DNA from: an uncultured Oscillospiraceae bacterium
GTDB lineage: Bacteria > Bacillota > Clostridia > Oscillospirales > Oscillospiraceae
Assembly: GCA_910578505.1 (NCBI GenBank)
Contig: CAJTPV010000030.1
Coordinates: 1 to 38,034, forward strand
DNA length: 38,034 nucleotides
Direction: 5' to 3'
Positions 22,401 to 30,349 of this stretch are shown piece after piece (the stretch's first letter is position 1; each line of letters starts with the position of its first letter). The position numbers were made by a program, and so were the translations under genes. The notes under the pieces were generated by a model that saw only the letters and a program-made list of their open reading frames with translations, had not been told where the DNA came from and did no database searches.

Positions 22401-24194
22401 ATGACGCAAAATCGTACGCACACCTGCAATGAACTGCGCATCGAGCATGTCGGCGAAAGGGTCAGGCTCTCCGGCTGGATGGAGAACGTCCGGGAGGTGG
22501 GCCAGAATTTCGCCTTTGTGATCCTGCGCGATTTTTACGGCACGACCCAGATCGTGGTTGAAGAGGAAGAGATGATGGGCGTGATCCACGCGCTGAATAA
22601 GGAGTCTGTCATCTCTGTGGAGGGCACGGTCCGGGAGCGCAGCAGCAAGAATAAGAGCCTGCCCACAGGAGAGATCGAGGTCGTCCCGGAGAGGATCCAG
22701 GTCCTGGGCCGCTGCCGGTACAATGAGCTCCCCTTCCAGATCAATCACAGCCGTGAGGCCGACGAGACCCAGCGGCTGAAGTACCGCTATCTGGATTTGC
22801 GCAATCCCGCGGTGAAGAAAAATATTATTCTGCGCTGCAATGTGGTCTCCGCCCTGCGCAGCGCCATGACCGCCCACGGCTTCCTGGAGATCACCACCCC
22901 CATTCTCACCGCCTCCTCCCCAGAGGGCGCCCGGGATTACCTGGTGCCCGCCAGAAAGCACCCCGGCAAGTTCTATGCCCTCCCCCAGGCCCCCCAGCAG
23001 TTCAAGCAGCTGCTGATGACCTCCGGCTTTGACCGCTACTTCCAGATCGCGCCCTGCTTCCGGGATGAGGACGCCCGCGGCGACCGCTCCCCCGGTGAGT
23101 TCTATCAGCTGGATATGGAGATGAGCTTTGCCACCCAGGACGATGTATTCGCGGTGCTGGAGGATGTGCTGCCGCCGATCTTCGCCCAGTTTGGCGCCTA
23201 CAACGTGGCCTCCGCCGCGCCCTTTAGGCGCATTGGCTTCAACGAGGCCATGGAGACCTACGGCTCCGACAAGCCGGACCTGCGCATTGACCTGACGGTC
23301 CAGGACGCGACGCAGCTGCTGGGCGGCTGCGGCTTCGGCCCCTTTGCGGATAACACCGTCAAGGCCATCGTGGTCAGCGATTTCTCCGCCGCCCGCAAGC
23401 AGATCGACAAGCTCTGCGCCGACGTGGAGGTCCAGGCCGGCAGCAAGCCCTATTGGTTCCGTTTGGACGAAAAGGGGGAGCTGACGGGCGGCATTGCCAA
23501 GTTCCTGACGGAGAAAAAGGACGCCGTCGTGGAGGCCCTGGGCCTTGCCCCCAACTGCTTCGTGGGCCTGACCGCCGGGAAGAAGGGCGCGGCCCAGAAG
23601 ACTGCCGGCGTCCTGCGCAGCAAGCTGGGCGCCCTGTGCCCCAACCATATGGACAGGGAGCGCTATGAATTCTGCTGGATCGTGGACTTCCCCATGTATG
23701 AGATCGGCGAGGAGAGCGGCCAGCTGGAGTTCTGCCACAACCCCTTCTCCATGCCCAACGGCGGCGCGGAGATCCTGGACAGGGCCATTGCCGGCGAGGT
23801 GGACCCGCTGACCATTACCGCCTTCCAGTACGACCTGGTGTGCAACGGCGTGGAGCTGTCCTCCGGCGCGGTGCGCAACCATGACCCGGAGATTATGATT
23901 AAGGCGTTCCAGCTGGTACGGCTGGGCGAGGACGATGTGAAGGCCAAGTTCCCCGCCATGTATAACGCCTTCTGCTACGGCGCGCCGCCCCATGCCGGCA
24001 TTGCCCCCGGCGTGGACAGGATGGTCATGCTGCTGGCCGGTGAGGAGTCCATCCGCGAGATCATCCCCTTCCCCATGAATAAGAACGCCCAGGATTTGAT
24101 GATGGGCGCGCCCTCCTCTGTGGAGCAGAAGCAGCTGGATGAGCTGCATATCGCGGTGACAGAGAACGGCTCCGATGAGACGGACCAGGGGTAA
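22401..24194 (+). CDS. aspS: Aspartyl-tRNA synthetase
   Basis: A 597-residue bacterial-type AspRS. An N-terminal OB-fold anticodon domain (VRLSGWMENVREVGQNFAFV) precedes the catalytic core with FRDEDARGDRSPGEFYQLD (motif 2), an inserted GAD domain at about 290-420, and motif 3 GIAPGVDRMVMLL. Length supports the bacterial form with insertion. GAAAGGAATG precedes the ATG. The last 20 nt overlap the next gene. Confidence 0.95.
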   Translation: MTQNRTHTCNELRIEHVGERVRLSGWMENVREVGQNFAFVILRDFYGTTQIVVEEEEMMGVIHALNKESVISVEGTVRERSSKNKSLPTGEIEVVPERIQVLGRCRYNELPFQINHSREADETQRLKYRYLDLRNPAVKKNIILRCNVVSALRSAMTAHGFLEITTPILTASSPEGARDYLVPARKHPGKFYALPQAPQQFKQLLMTSGFDRYFQIAPCFRDEDARGDRSPGEFYQLDMEMSFATQDDVFAVLEDVLPPIFAQFGAYNVASAAPFRRIGFNEAMETYGSDKPDLRIDLTVQDATQLLGGCGFGPFADNTVKAIVVSDFSAARKQIDKLCADVEVQAGSKPYWFRLDEKGELTGGIAKFLTEKKDAVVEALGLAPNCFVGLTAGKKGAAQKTAGVLRSKLGALCPNHMDRERYEFCWIVDFPMYEIGEESGQLEFCHNPFSMPNGGAEILDRAIAGEVDPLTITAFQYDLVCNGVELSSGAVRNHDPEIMIKAFQLVRLGEDDVKAKFPAMYNAFCYGAPPHAGIAPGVDRMVMLLAGEESIREIIPFPMNKNAQDLMMGAPSSVEQKQLDELHIAVTENGSDETDQG

Positions 24195-25458
24195 ACGCTC
24201 CAGAGGCGTTTATGGCGGCGGCGTCATCAGGCTATGCCTTCTGCTGCTGGCGGGTCTGACGGCGGCAGGCGTTTTCCTGCTGGTCCGCCGGGAGGAGCCG
24301 CCGCCGGAGCCCGCCGGGATAGACGCCCCGGTAGAGAGCGAGAGCCCGCCGGAACCCGTGCCGGAGCCGGAACCGGAGCCTGAGCCCGACCCGCGGCAGG
24401 AGACGGTGGAGGCGCTTTTGCGCGGCATGAGCCTGGAGGAAAAGGTGGGGCAGATGTTCTTTGTCCGCTGCCCGGATGTGGGGGCGGCGGAGACCGTCGG
24501 CCAGTATTCCCCCGGCGGCATCCTGCTGTTTACCAGGGACTTTAAGGACAGCGCCGGGCAGTGGCTCAGCCTGGAGGCGTTTATGGAGAAGATCGACGCC
24601 CTGCAGGCGGCCTCCTCCATCCCCCTGTTCATCGGCGTGGATGAGGAGGGCGGTACGGTGGCGCGGGCCAGCCGGAATCCCAACCTGTTCCCGGAGAAGT
24701 TCCCGTCGCCGCAGCAGGTCTACAGCAGGGGCGCGGAGGCGGACGACCCCTTTCAGGCCGGGATGGAGCAGATTCGGGCCGTGGAGACAGCCAAGAACAC
24801 CGGGCTGCACGCCTATGGCATCAATGTCAATTTTGCGCCGGTAGCGGACGTGTGTACGGAGCCCGGAGACTTTATGTATGACCGGGCCTTCGGGCAGGAC
24901 GCGGAGAAAACGGCCCGGTTTGTGACGCTGGTGGTGGAGGAGATGAACAGCGCCGGCGTGGGCGCTGTGCTCAAGCACTTTCCGGGATATGGCAGCAATC
25001 GGGATACCCATGACGGGATCGCGGTCGATGAGCGGCCCTATGAGGAATTTGCGCAGACGGATTTCGTCCCCTTCCGGGCCGGGATCGAGGCCGGCGCGGG
25101 AGCCGTGCTGGTCAGCCACAATATGGTCATGTGCATGGATGACGCGCTGCCCGCCTCCCTGTCGGCGGCGGTCCACAGCGTTTTGCGGGAGGAGCTGGCC
25201 TTTGGCGGCGTCGTGCTGACGGACGACCTGTCCATGGACGCGGTGAAGGCGTATGCGGAGGACGGCTCCCTGGCCGTGCTGGCCGTGCAGGCGGGAAATG
25301 ATATGCTGATCACATCGGACTGCGCGTCGCAGATTCCCCTGGTCGTCGAGGCCGTGCAGTCCGGGGCGGTGGAGCAGGCCCTGGTCGACGCCGCGGTGAC
25401 GCGGATACTGGAGTGGAAATATGATCTGGGGCTGTTGGAAGAACAGTCCAAGGGGTAA
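24175..25458 (+). CDS. Membrane-anchored GH3 beta-N-acetylhexosaminidase (NagZ-like)
   Basis: A 427-residue protein: basic N-terminus, one TM segment (about 17-34, no lipobox Cys), a Pro/Glu-rich linker, then a GH3 barrel. LKHFPGYGSN at 266-275 and the Asp277-Thr-His279 dyad are NagZ features, and VVLTDDLSMDAV at 346-357 carries the nucleophilic Asp. NagZ-type enzymes remove N-acetylglucosamine from muropeptides during wall recycling; the anchor implies action outside the membrane, as in Bacillus. The start overlaps the aspS end by 20 nt. Confidence 0.88.
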   Translation: MRRTRGKRSRGVYGGGVIRLCLLLLAGLTAAGVFLLVRREEPPPEPAGIDAPVESESPPEPVPEPEPEPEPDPRQETVEALLRGMSLEEKVGQMFFVRCPDVGAAETVGQYSPGGILLFTRDFKDSAGQWLSLEAFMEKIDALQAASSIPLFIGVDEEGGTVARASRNPNLFPEKFPSPQQVYSRGAEADDPFQAGMEQIRAVETAKNTGLHAYGINVNFAPVADVCTEPGDFMYDRAFGQDAEKTARFVTLVVEEMNSAGVGAVLKHFPGYGSNRDTHDGIAVDERPYEEFAQTDFVPFRAGIEAGAGAVLVSHNMVMCMDDALPASLSAAVHSVLREELAFGGVVLTDDLSMDAVKAYAEDGSLAVLAVQAGNDMLITSDCASQIPLVVEAVQSGAVEQALVDAAVTRILEWKYDLGLLEEQSKG

Positions 25459-25461
25459 GTG

Positions 25462-26607
25462 ATGACGGAAAAATTATTTTATGAAGACGCCTTTTTGCAG
25501 GAGTTTACCGCCGTGGTGATTGGCTGCGAAAAGGGGAAAAACGGGTGGGAGGTGGTCCTGGACCGGACGGCCTTTTATCCGGAGGGCGGCGGACAGCCGG
25601 CGGACCACGGCGCCCTGGGCGGCGCGGCTGTATCCGACGTGCGGGAGCGGGACGGCGTGATCTGTCACACCTGCAGCCAGGCGCTGGAGGTGGGCAGTGA
25701 GGTCGGCGGCAGGATCGATTTCGACCGGCGCTTTGACTTTATGCAGCAGCACAGCGGCGAACATATTGTCAGCGGCATCCTGTGCGGACGCTTCCAGTGC
25801 GACAATGTGGGATTCCATATCGGCCATGAGCTGGTGACCATCGACTTCAACGCGGAGCTGACGCCGGAGGATGTGCAGGAGGTCGAGCGTCTGGCCAATC
25901 AGTACATCTGGGAGGACCGCCCCATTGCCGTTGCGTGGCCGGACCAGGCGGAGCTGGAGGCGCTGCACTACCGCAGCAAGAAGGCGCTGACAGGCGCGGT
26001 GCGGATCGTGACGTGGCCGGGGGCGGACTGCTGCGCCTGCTGCGGGACCCATGTGCGCAGCAGCGGTCAGGTGGGCAGCGTGAAGCTGCTCTCCTGTCAG
26101 AAGTTCCGGGAGGGCGTGCGGATTGAGATGGCGGCGGGCGGACGGGCCCTGCGCTATTTCAACACCATTGCCCGGCAGAACCACCGGATCTCCCAGCTGC
26201 TGTCCGCCAAGCCAGAGGCCACAGCCGCCGCCGTGGAGCGGCTGCAGAGGGAGCTGTACACCCTGCGGGGCCGCGTGACGGCCCTGGAGGAGAGCGATTT
26301 TGCGCGGAAGGCCCGGCAGTACGCCGGAGCCGGAGACGTGCTGCTGCTGGAGAGCGCCATGTCCGCGGAGTCCATCCGCAGGCTGTGCGGGGCGGTGCAG
26401 GAGAGCGCAGGCGGACGGTGCGCCGTATTCGCCGGTGAGGACGGGACGTATCAGTACGCGGTGAGCCAGCCGGGCGGGGATCTGCGGGCGCTGGCGAAGG
26501 AGATCAATACGGCCCTCAATGGCCGCGGCGGCGGAAAGCCGGAATTTATCCAGGGCAGCGTCCAGGCCGCGGCGGCGGACATCCGGGGGCTGCTGGAGCG
26601 GGATTGA
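25462..26607 (+). CDS. Alanyl-tRNA editing protein AlaX (long form with DHHA1)
   Basis: A 381-residue trans-editing factor related to the AlaRS editing and C-Ala domains. It has FYPEGGGQPAD (39-49), zinc ligands H97 and H101 in HSGEH, and C193/H197 in CCGTHV. The C-terminal part (about 285-381) looks like a DHHA1 domain. It clears Ser- or Gly-mischarged tRNA(Ala). A GTG directly before the ATG is in frame, but AAGGGG spacing favours the ATG at 25462. It follows the GH3 gene with no gap. Confidence 0.9.
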   Translation: MTEKLFYEDAFLQEFTAVVIGCEKGKNGWEVVLDRTAFYPEGGGQPADHGALGGAAVSDVRERDGVICHTCSQALEVGSEVGGRIDFDRRFDFMQQHSGEHIVSGILCGRFQCDNVGFHIGHELVTIDFNAELTPEDVQEVERLANQYIWEDRPIAVAWPDQAELEALHYRSKKALTGAVRIVTWPGADCCACCGTHVRSSGQVGSVKLLSCQKFREGVRIEMAAGGRALRYFNTIARQNHRISQLLSAKPEATAAAVERLQRELYTLRGRVTALEESDFARKARQYAGAGDVLLLESAMSAESIRRLCGAVQESAGGRCAVFAGEDGTYQYAVSQPGGDLRALAKEINTALNGRGGGKPEFIQGSVQAAAADIRGLLERD

Positions 26608-26669
26608 CCCCCTCCCCTGCCGGCTGGCGGGTGAGAGAAATCTGAAATCGGAAATTAGGTGGTTTGGCC

Positions 26670-27035
26670 ATGAAGTATTTGCATCAGGCGATGATTTTAT
26701 CTGCTGTGACCTTTGCCGCTGAGCTCATCAAGCTGCTGCTGCCGCTGCCGGTACCGGCAAGCATTTATGGGCTGATCATGCTGTTCCTTCTGCTGAAAAC
26801 CGGACTGCTGCGGTTGAGTCAGGTGGAGGATGTGGGAAACTTCCTGCTGGAATGGATGCCGCTGCTGCTGGTACCCGCGTCCGTGAGCTTTTTGACGGTG
26901 CTGGATACCATCCAGGGGATGCTGCTGCCGGTGCTGATCATGGGCTTGATCGGCACAATGGCCGTCATGTGCGTGACGGGACACGCGGCGCAGTGGGTGA
27001 TCCGCCGGGGAAAGGAGGCGAAGAGGGATGAATGA
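26670..27035 (+). CDS. lrgA: CidA/LrgA family holin-like protein
   Basis: A 121-residue membrane protein with four predicted TM helices. LPLPVPASIYGLIMLFLLL and MPLLLVPASVSF are LrgA/CidA signatures. The family forms small holin-like complexes linked to murein hydrolase control and to pyruvate or acetate transport in other Firmicutes. The ATG at 26670 has AGGTGG upstream. It overlaps the lrgB start by 8 nt. No LytSR pair is in the window. Confidence 0.9.
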   Translation: MKYLHQAMILSAVTFAAELIKLLLPLPVPASIYGLIMLFLLLKTGLLRLSQVEDVGNFLLEWMPLLLVPASVSFLTVLDTIQGMLLPVLIMGLIGTMAVMCVTGHAAQWVIRRGKEAKRDE

Positions 27036-27723
27036 GTTTCTGATGTCCTCCGCCTACTTCGGCCTGTTTTTGACCATGGGCACGTACCAGCTGGGCCGGT
27101 GGATCAACCGGCGGGCGGGCCGGGAGGTGTGCAGTCCCCTGCTGTTTTCCACGGCGGTGTGCTGCGCGGTGCTGCTGCTGTCGGGGACGGAGTATGAGGT
27201 GTATTTTCAGAGCGGGGCGGATGTGCTGGAGTATCTGCTGACGCCGGCGACCATCTGTCTGGCGATCCCGCTGTACCGGCAGTATACGCTGCTGAAAAAG
27301 AACACGGCGGCTGTGATTGCGGGGTGCGTGTCCGGCGTGGCGGTGCATATGCTGGGCTGCCTGCTGATGCTGGCGCTGTTTAAGCTGGAGGCGGCGGAGT
27401 ATATCACCCTGCTGCCGAAATCCATTACAACAGCCATTGGAAAGAGCCTGAGCCAGGAGCTGGGCGGGTATCCGGCCATTACGATGGCCACGATCATGGT
27501 GACCGGGATCTTCGGCGCGGTGGCCGCGCCGGTGCTGCTGAAGCTGTTTCGGGTGCAGGAGCCCCTGGCCCAGGGGCTGGCGATTGGCGCCAGCTCCCAT
27601 GCGGCGGGGACGTCGAAGGCAGTGGAAATGGGCGACGTGCAGGGCGCGGCCAGCAGCCTGGCCATTGTGGTGACAGGGCTGCTGACTGTACTGGCAGCGC
27701 CGCTGTTCGCGAAGATCGGGTAA
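27028..27723 (+). CDS. lrgB: CidB/LrgB family membrane protein
   Basis: A 231-residue partner of LrgA with several TM helices and the conserved LLPKSITTAIGKSLSQELGG, IGASSHAAGTSKAVEMGDVQ and GAASSLAIVVTGLLT segments. It is co-translated with lrgA, and a strong terminator follows within 10 bp. It is the last core gene before the accessory block. Confidence 0.93.
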   Translation: MNEFLMSSAYFGLFLTMGTYQLGRWINRRAGREVCSPLLFSTAVCCAVLLLSGTEYEVYFQSGADVLEYLLTPATICLAIPLYRQYTLLKKNTAAVIAGCVSGVAVHMLGCLLMLALFKLEAAEYITLLPKSITTAIGKSLSQELGGYPAITMATIMVTGIFGAVAAPVLLKLFRVQEPLAQGLAIGASSHAAGTSKAVEMGDVQGAASSLAIVVTGLLTVLAAPLFAKIG

Positions 27724-27729
27724 AATATG

Positions 27730-27775
27730 AAACTCTCCCGAGCCGGCTGCATATGCCGGTTCGGGAGAGTTTTTC
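27730..27775 (+). terminator. Intrinsic terminator after lrgB, bidirectional
   Basis: A long stem (AACTCTCCCGAGCCGGC with GCCGGTTCGGGAGAGTT) followed by TTT. The minus strand also ends with a T-rich tail, so it can serve hicB as well. Confidence 0.9.
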
Positions 27776-27813
27776 GTCACTTTTGCAGTGGGCCGGGTTT
27801 TCACATGGGCGGG

Positions 27814-28248
27814 CTATTGGAATCCAAGGCGTTCTTTTAAGGCATCCTGCAGGACTTGGGAGAAATTGAGATGTTCCCGCAGAGCAGCTTCGTTCAGCCA
27901 TGCGGGGAGCGAGAGTGTCTTTTTAACAGACTTCTCAAAATGGCGTTTTGCATATTCTTCTACGTCAACCGTAATGAGATTTACAAAGGTTTCGTAGGTG
28001 GTCGTGTCGTCTCCGCTATCTGCCAGCCCGGTCAAAACAGCCGCTGTGTCGATCCTGTCCAGTGGAGAAGGGGGAGGCGCGTCTTGACCATCCCGCTGGA
28101 GCGCGTAGAGATAACCGGCAAGACAATCAACGGCCATATGCGTTGCATTGTCCAGCGTAGGGCCACAGGTGGCTGTGTCTAAATCTGGGAAAATCACGGA
28201 ATATCCATTTTCCTCTTTGATAAAACAGGCAGGATATGCAGCTAGCAT
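27814..28248 (-). CDS. hicB: HicB family antitoxin
   Basis: A 144-residue antitoxin. The N-terminal partial RNase H-like fold (YPACFIKEENGYSVIFPDLD, then TCG) is the HicB signature, and the C-terminal part (AWLNEAALREHLNFSQVLQD) should be the DNA-binding helix region. It neutralises HicA and represses the operon. I start at the ATG 28248, preceded by AGGAGG at 7 nt, rather than six codons upstream. It follows hicA after 47 bp. Confidence 0.9.
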   Translation of the reverse strand: MLAAYPACFIKEENGYSVIFPDLDTATCGPTLDNATHMAVDCLAGYLYALQRDGQDAPPPSPLDRIDTAAVLTGLADSGDDTTTYETFVNLITVDVEEYAKRHFEKSVKKTLSLPAWLNEAALREHLNFSQVLQDALKERLGFQ

Positions 28249-28295
28249 GAAAAAACCTCCTATCATGATGCTTATATTTCCTGAAACAGAGGCTC

Positions 28296-28484
28296 CTATT
28301 TCAGCCCTGCCTGTTTCAAGATGGAGTTTTCTACAAACTTTGTCAGCTCCTTGGTGTGGAAAGGAATCGTGACTTTTCCTGGCTTTACTGGGTGTTTATA
28401 GTGTCTGTGAGATCCCTCCTGCGACTCAAAGTACCAACCATCTTTCAAAACAACACATTCCATTTCCTTTGGCTTCTTTGGCAT
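28296..28484 (-). CDS. hicA: HicA family mRNA interferase toxin
   Basis: A 62-residue toxin with a double-stranded-RNA-binding-like fold. The GSHRHYKHP segment holds the catalytic His, and KVTIPFHTKELTKF is typical. HicA cleaves mRNA independently of ribosomes when HicB is lost. I start at the ATG 28484 because AGGAGGGGG ends too close to the GTG two codons earlier. Toxin-first order is the standard one. Confidence 0.92.
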   Translation of the reverse strand: MPKKPKEMECVVLKDGWYFESQEGSHRHYKHPVKPGKVTIPFHTKELTKFVENSILKQAGLK

Positions 28485-28508
28485 TTTCACCCCCTCCTGA
28501 CGTAATTA

Positions 28509-28544
28509 AGTATAGCATGTAATACGTATTCTGTCAATACGTAT
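28509..28544 (-). promoter_or_regulatory. hicAB promoter with twin palindromic operators
   Basis: On the minus strand TTGACA (28537-28532), 17 bp, TATACT (28514-28509). Two ATACGTAT palindromes (28522-28529 and 28537-28544) lie in the spacer and at the -35, 15 bp apart, well placed for HicB repression. Confidence 0.75.
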
Positions 28545-28773
28545 AATTTTGAAATAAAATACGAACCACAGACTGTGGGTTTAACCGCATTTTAACCCCA
28601 ATTCTTTTCGTTTTTTCAATGTTCATTTTCACAGATTTCGGCAAAAGGAAAATCCCCGGAACCATTGCCTTTGTAGTGATAAGGAACTATCTCAACTCAA
28701 CATCATCAGTTGGCAGCTCGTAGTGCATACATTAAAAAATTGCCCAGAATGATTTAAGAGGAGGTTCCTGTTT
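28545..28773. other. AT-rich gap between divergent hicA and the 79-residue gene
   Basis: About 230 bp without an ORF I would support. A GAGGAGGTTCC SD at the right end belongs to the next gene. No clear promoter box for that gene was found. Confidence 0.4.
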
Positions 28774-29013
28774 ATGGCACCATTACTTTCTTGTGAGTTC
28801 AACATTGACACCGCTTGCGTAGAGTTGAAATTTTCCGATGGCAACATGATTTCTATTGACTGCACTGCTGTTGAGGATGAGGTTGCCAAGAATATGCACC
28901 AGCGATCAGAGTTGGATTACCTGGTCTACAACGACCCGGTTGGATATGCTGATTTGATCCTTAATGGTGACCCGGAAGAGTATCTTAGAAACGTGACGGA
29001 TTATACGCTTTAG
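28774..29013 (+). CDS. Small DUF6061-like protein
   Basis: A 79-residue protein resembling a small clostridial family often annotated DUF6061: SCEFNIDTACVELKFSDGN, then ISIDCTAVEDE and QRSELDYLVYNDPVGYADL. Function is unknown; no TM or signal. GAGGAGG is 8 nt before the ATG, and a strong terminator follows. The family assignment is from memory and moderate. Confidence 0.7.
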   Translation: MAPLLSCEFNIDTACVELKFSDGNMISIDCTAVEDEVAKNMHQRSELDYLVYNDPVGYADLILNGDPEEYLRNVTDYTL

Positions 29014-29020
29014 GTTAATG

Positions 29021-29070
29021 AAAACTGTCAGTACCAGACATTTGCATTCTGGTACTGACAGTTTTATTTT
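29021..29070 (+). terminator. Intrinsic terminator
   Basis: An 18-bp perfect stem (AAAACTGTCAGTACCAGA with TCTGGTACTGACAGTTTT) followed by ATTTT. It can stop transcription in either direction. Confidence 0.9.
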
Positions 29071-29107
29071 ACCTGTTTTTTACTCAGTAGAGGTTAACTA
29101 CTTTGGT

Positions 29108-30340
29108 TTATTCGATATCATCAATTTCTTTCAAAGGGTCTATAAAGCCAAGATTATAATATACAGATCTAAACAACTCAAACACGAGTTGCTCAGTATT
29201 GTATTTTTCCTTATAATTGGAAAAGTATCTCCTATCAATGGGGAAATAATCGTTTTTAGGAAATCTATTGCCTTCCACTATAAGGTTGTTCCCATACTTT
29301 CTTTGATGAGATGGCAGGAAGTTATTGAATCCATATTTCATGGCCGCTTCATCGTTTTCTGGGAAACCATAATAAGGAACAAATTGTTTTAAAACCTTCA
29401 ATCTTTCATATTTATGAGCATAAATAAATATCTCAGAAAATCTTTTGCCTAATAGCATAGTATATACTTCTCGAAAAACACTTTGCATATACATGATGTG
29501 ACTAATATTTACCTTTGGTTGGCCGGAATTAGAAGTGAGTATAATCCGGCATCTGACACTACCGTCACACATAATTTCAATAAAATTATTGATTCCAGCA
29601 CTCATTAGTAACTCGTTTCCATTGTCATCTGTCACAGTCACCCTACCAATAGTAAATAAATAGGACTGCCCAAGCCGCGCAATGCTAAAATCACCTTGCT
29701 GGGCCCGCAAATATGTGGCAATTGGATTAAGGTCAATGATATAAAAATTTTTTTGGAGTTCCGTCAACTCGGAACAGGTAACAGAGAAGCCCAAGTCGAG
29801 ATAGGCGCACAAATTGTTAGGCCGATTACCATAGCTAGAAAAGTCAATATCACAAAGTTCAATCTTATTCTTTATTTTCTCTAATTGGTCAATTCGTTTG
29901 TTGTATAACTGTGCCAGTTTTGAAGATTCTTTTATTGGAAATGATCCAGAAGAAACTCGTTCATATATCTCGCCCTTGTTTGTAATATAAGGTGGCATAG
30001 TACCTTCCTCAATTTTGATGATTAAAACAATCTTGCCATGAATCTTAAATTTCTTTACATCAAAATTGGGGATAGGGGTTATTGAATCATGAATAGCGGT
30101 ATGTATACGCTGTTCTGTCCATTTTTGGCAACCCCCGATTGTCTTATCATTATTTACACCTAGCAATATGTACCCGCCGTATGTGTTTGACAAAGCCGAT
30201 ATTTCTTTCATAAGTTTTGCTACTGTTTCATCATCTGCCTTAAACTCATAGAAAAAATTCTCATCCACATCGCTGGCTAACAATTTTTCGACATCAGTCG
30301 AGCGGAGCTTATCCCATCTTTTATTGTTGATGCTAATCAT
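29108..30340 (-). CDS. AlbA_2/Schlafen-domain protein
   Basis: A 410-residue protein with an N-terminal AlbA_2 (Schlafen-like) domain: FFYEFKADDETVAKLMKEIS, ALSNTYGGYILLGVNND and YERVSSGSFPIKE. The remainder is unfamiliar. Schlafen-type domains occur in nucleases and regulators and are frequent in prokaryotic defence islands. The gene is markedly more AT-rich than the core genes. It begins 9 nt after the MmeI-like gene with AAGAGG as SD, so the two are co-transcribed; a DNA- or RNA-directed accessory role in restriction is inferred. Confidence 0.8.
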   Translation of the reverse strand: MISINNKRWDKLRSTDVEKLLASDVDENFFYEFKADDETVAKLMKEISALSNTYGGYILLGVNNDKTIGGCQKWTEQRIHTAIHDSITPIPNFDVKKFKIHGKIVLIIKIEEGTMPPYITNKGEIYERVSSGSFPIKESSKLAQLYNKRIDQLEKIKNKIELCDIDFSSYGNRPNNLCAYLDLGFSVTCSELTELQKNFYIIDLNPIATYLRAQQGDFSIARLGQSYLFTIGRVTVTDDNGNELLMSAGINNFIEIMCDGSVRCRIILTSNSGQPKVNISHIMYMQSVFREVYTMLLGKRFSEIFIYAHKYERLKVLKQFVPYYGFPENDEAAMKYGFNNFLPSHQRKYGNNLIVEGNRFPKNDYFPIDRRYFSNYKEKYNTEQLVFELFRSVYYNLGFIDPLKEIDDIE

Positions 30341-30349
30341 ATGAACCTC

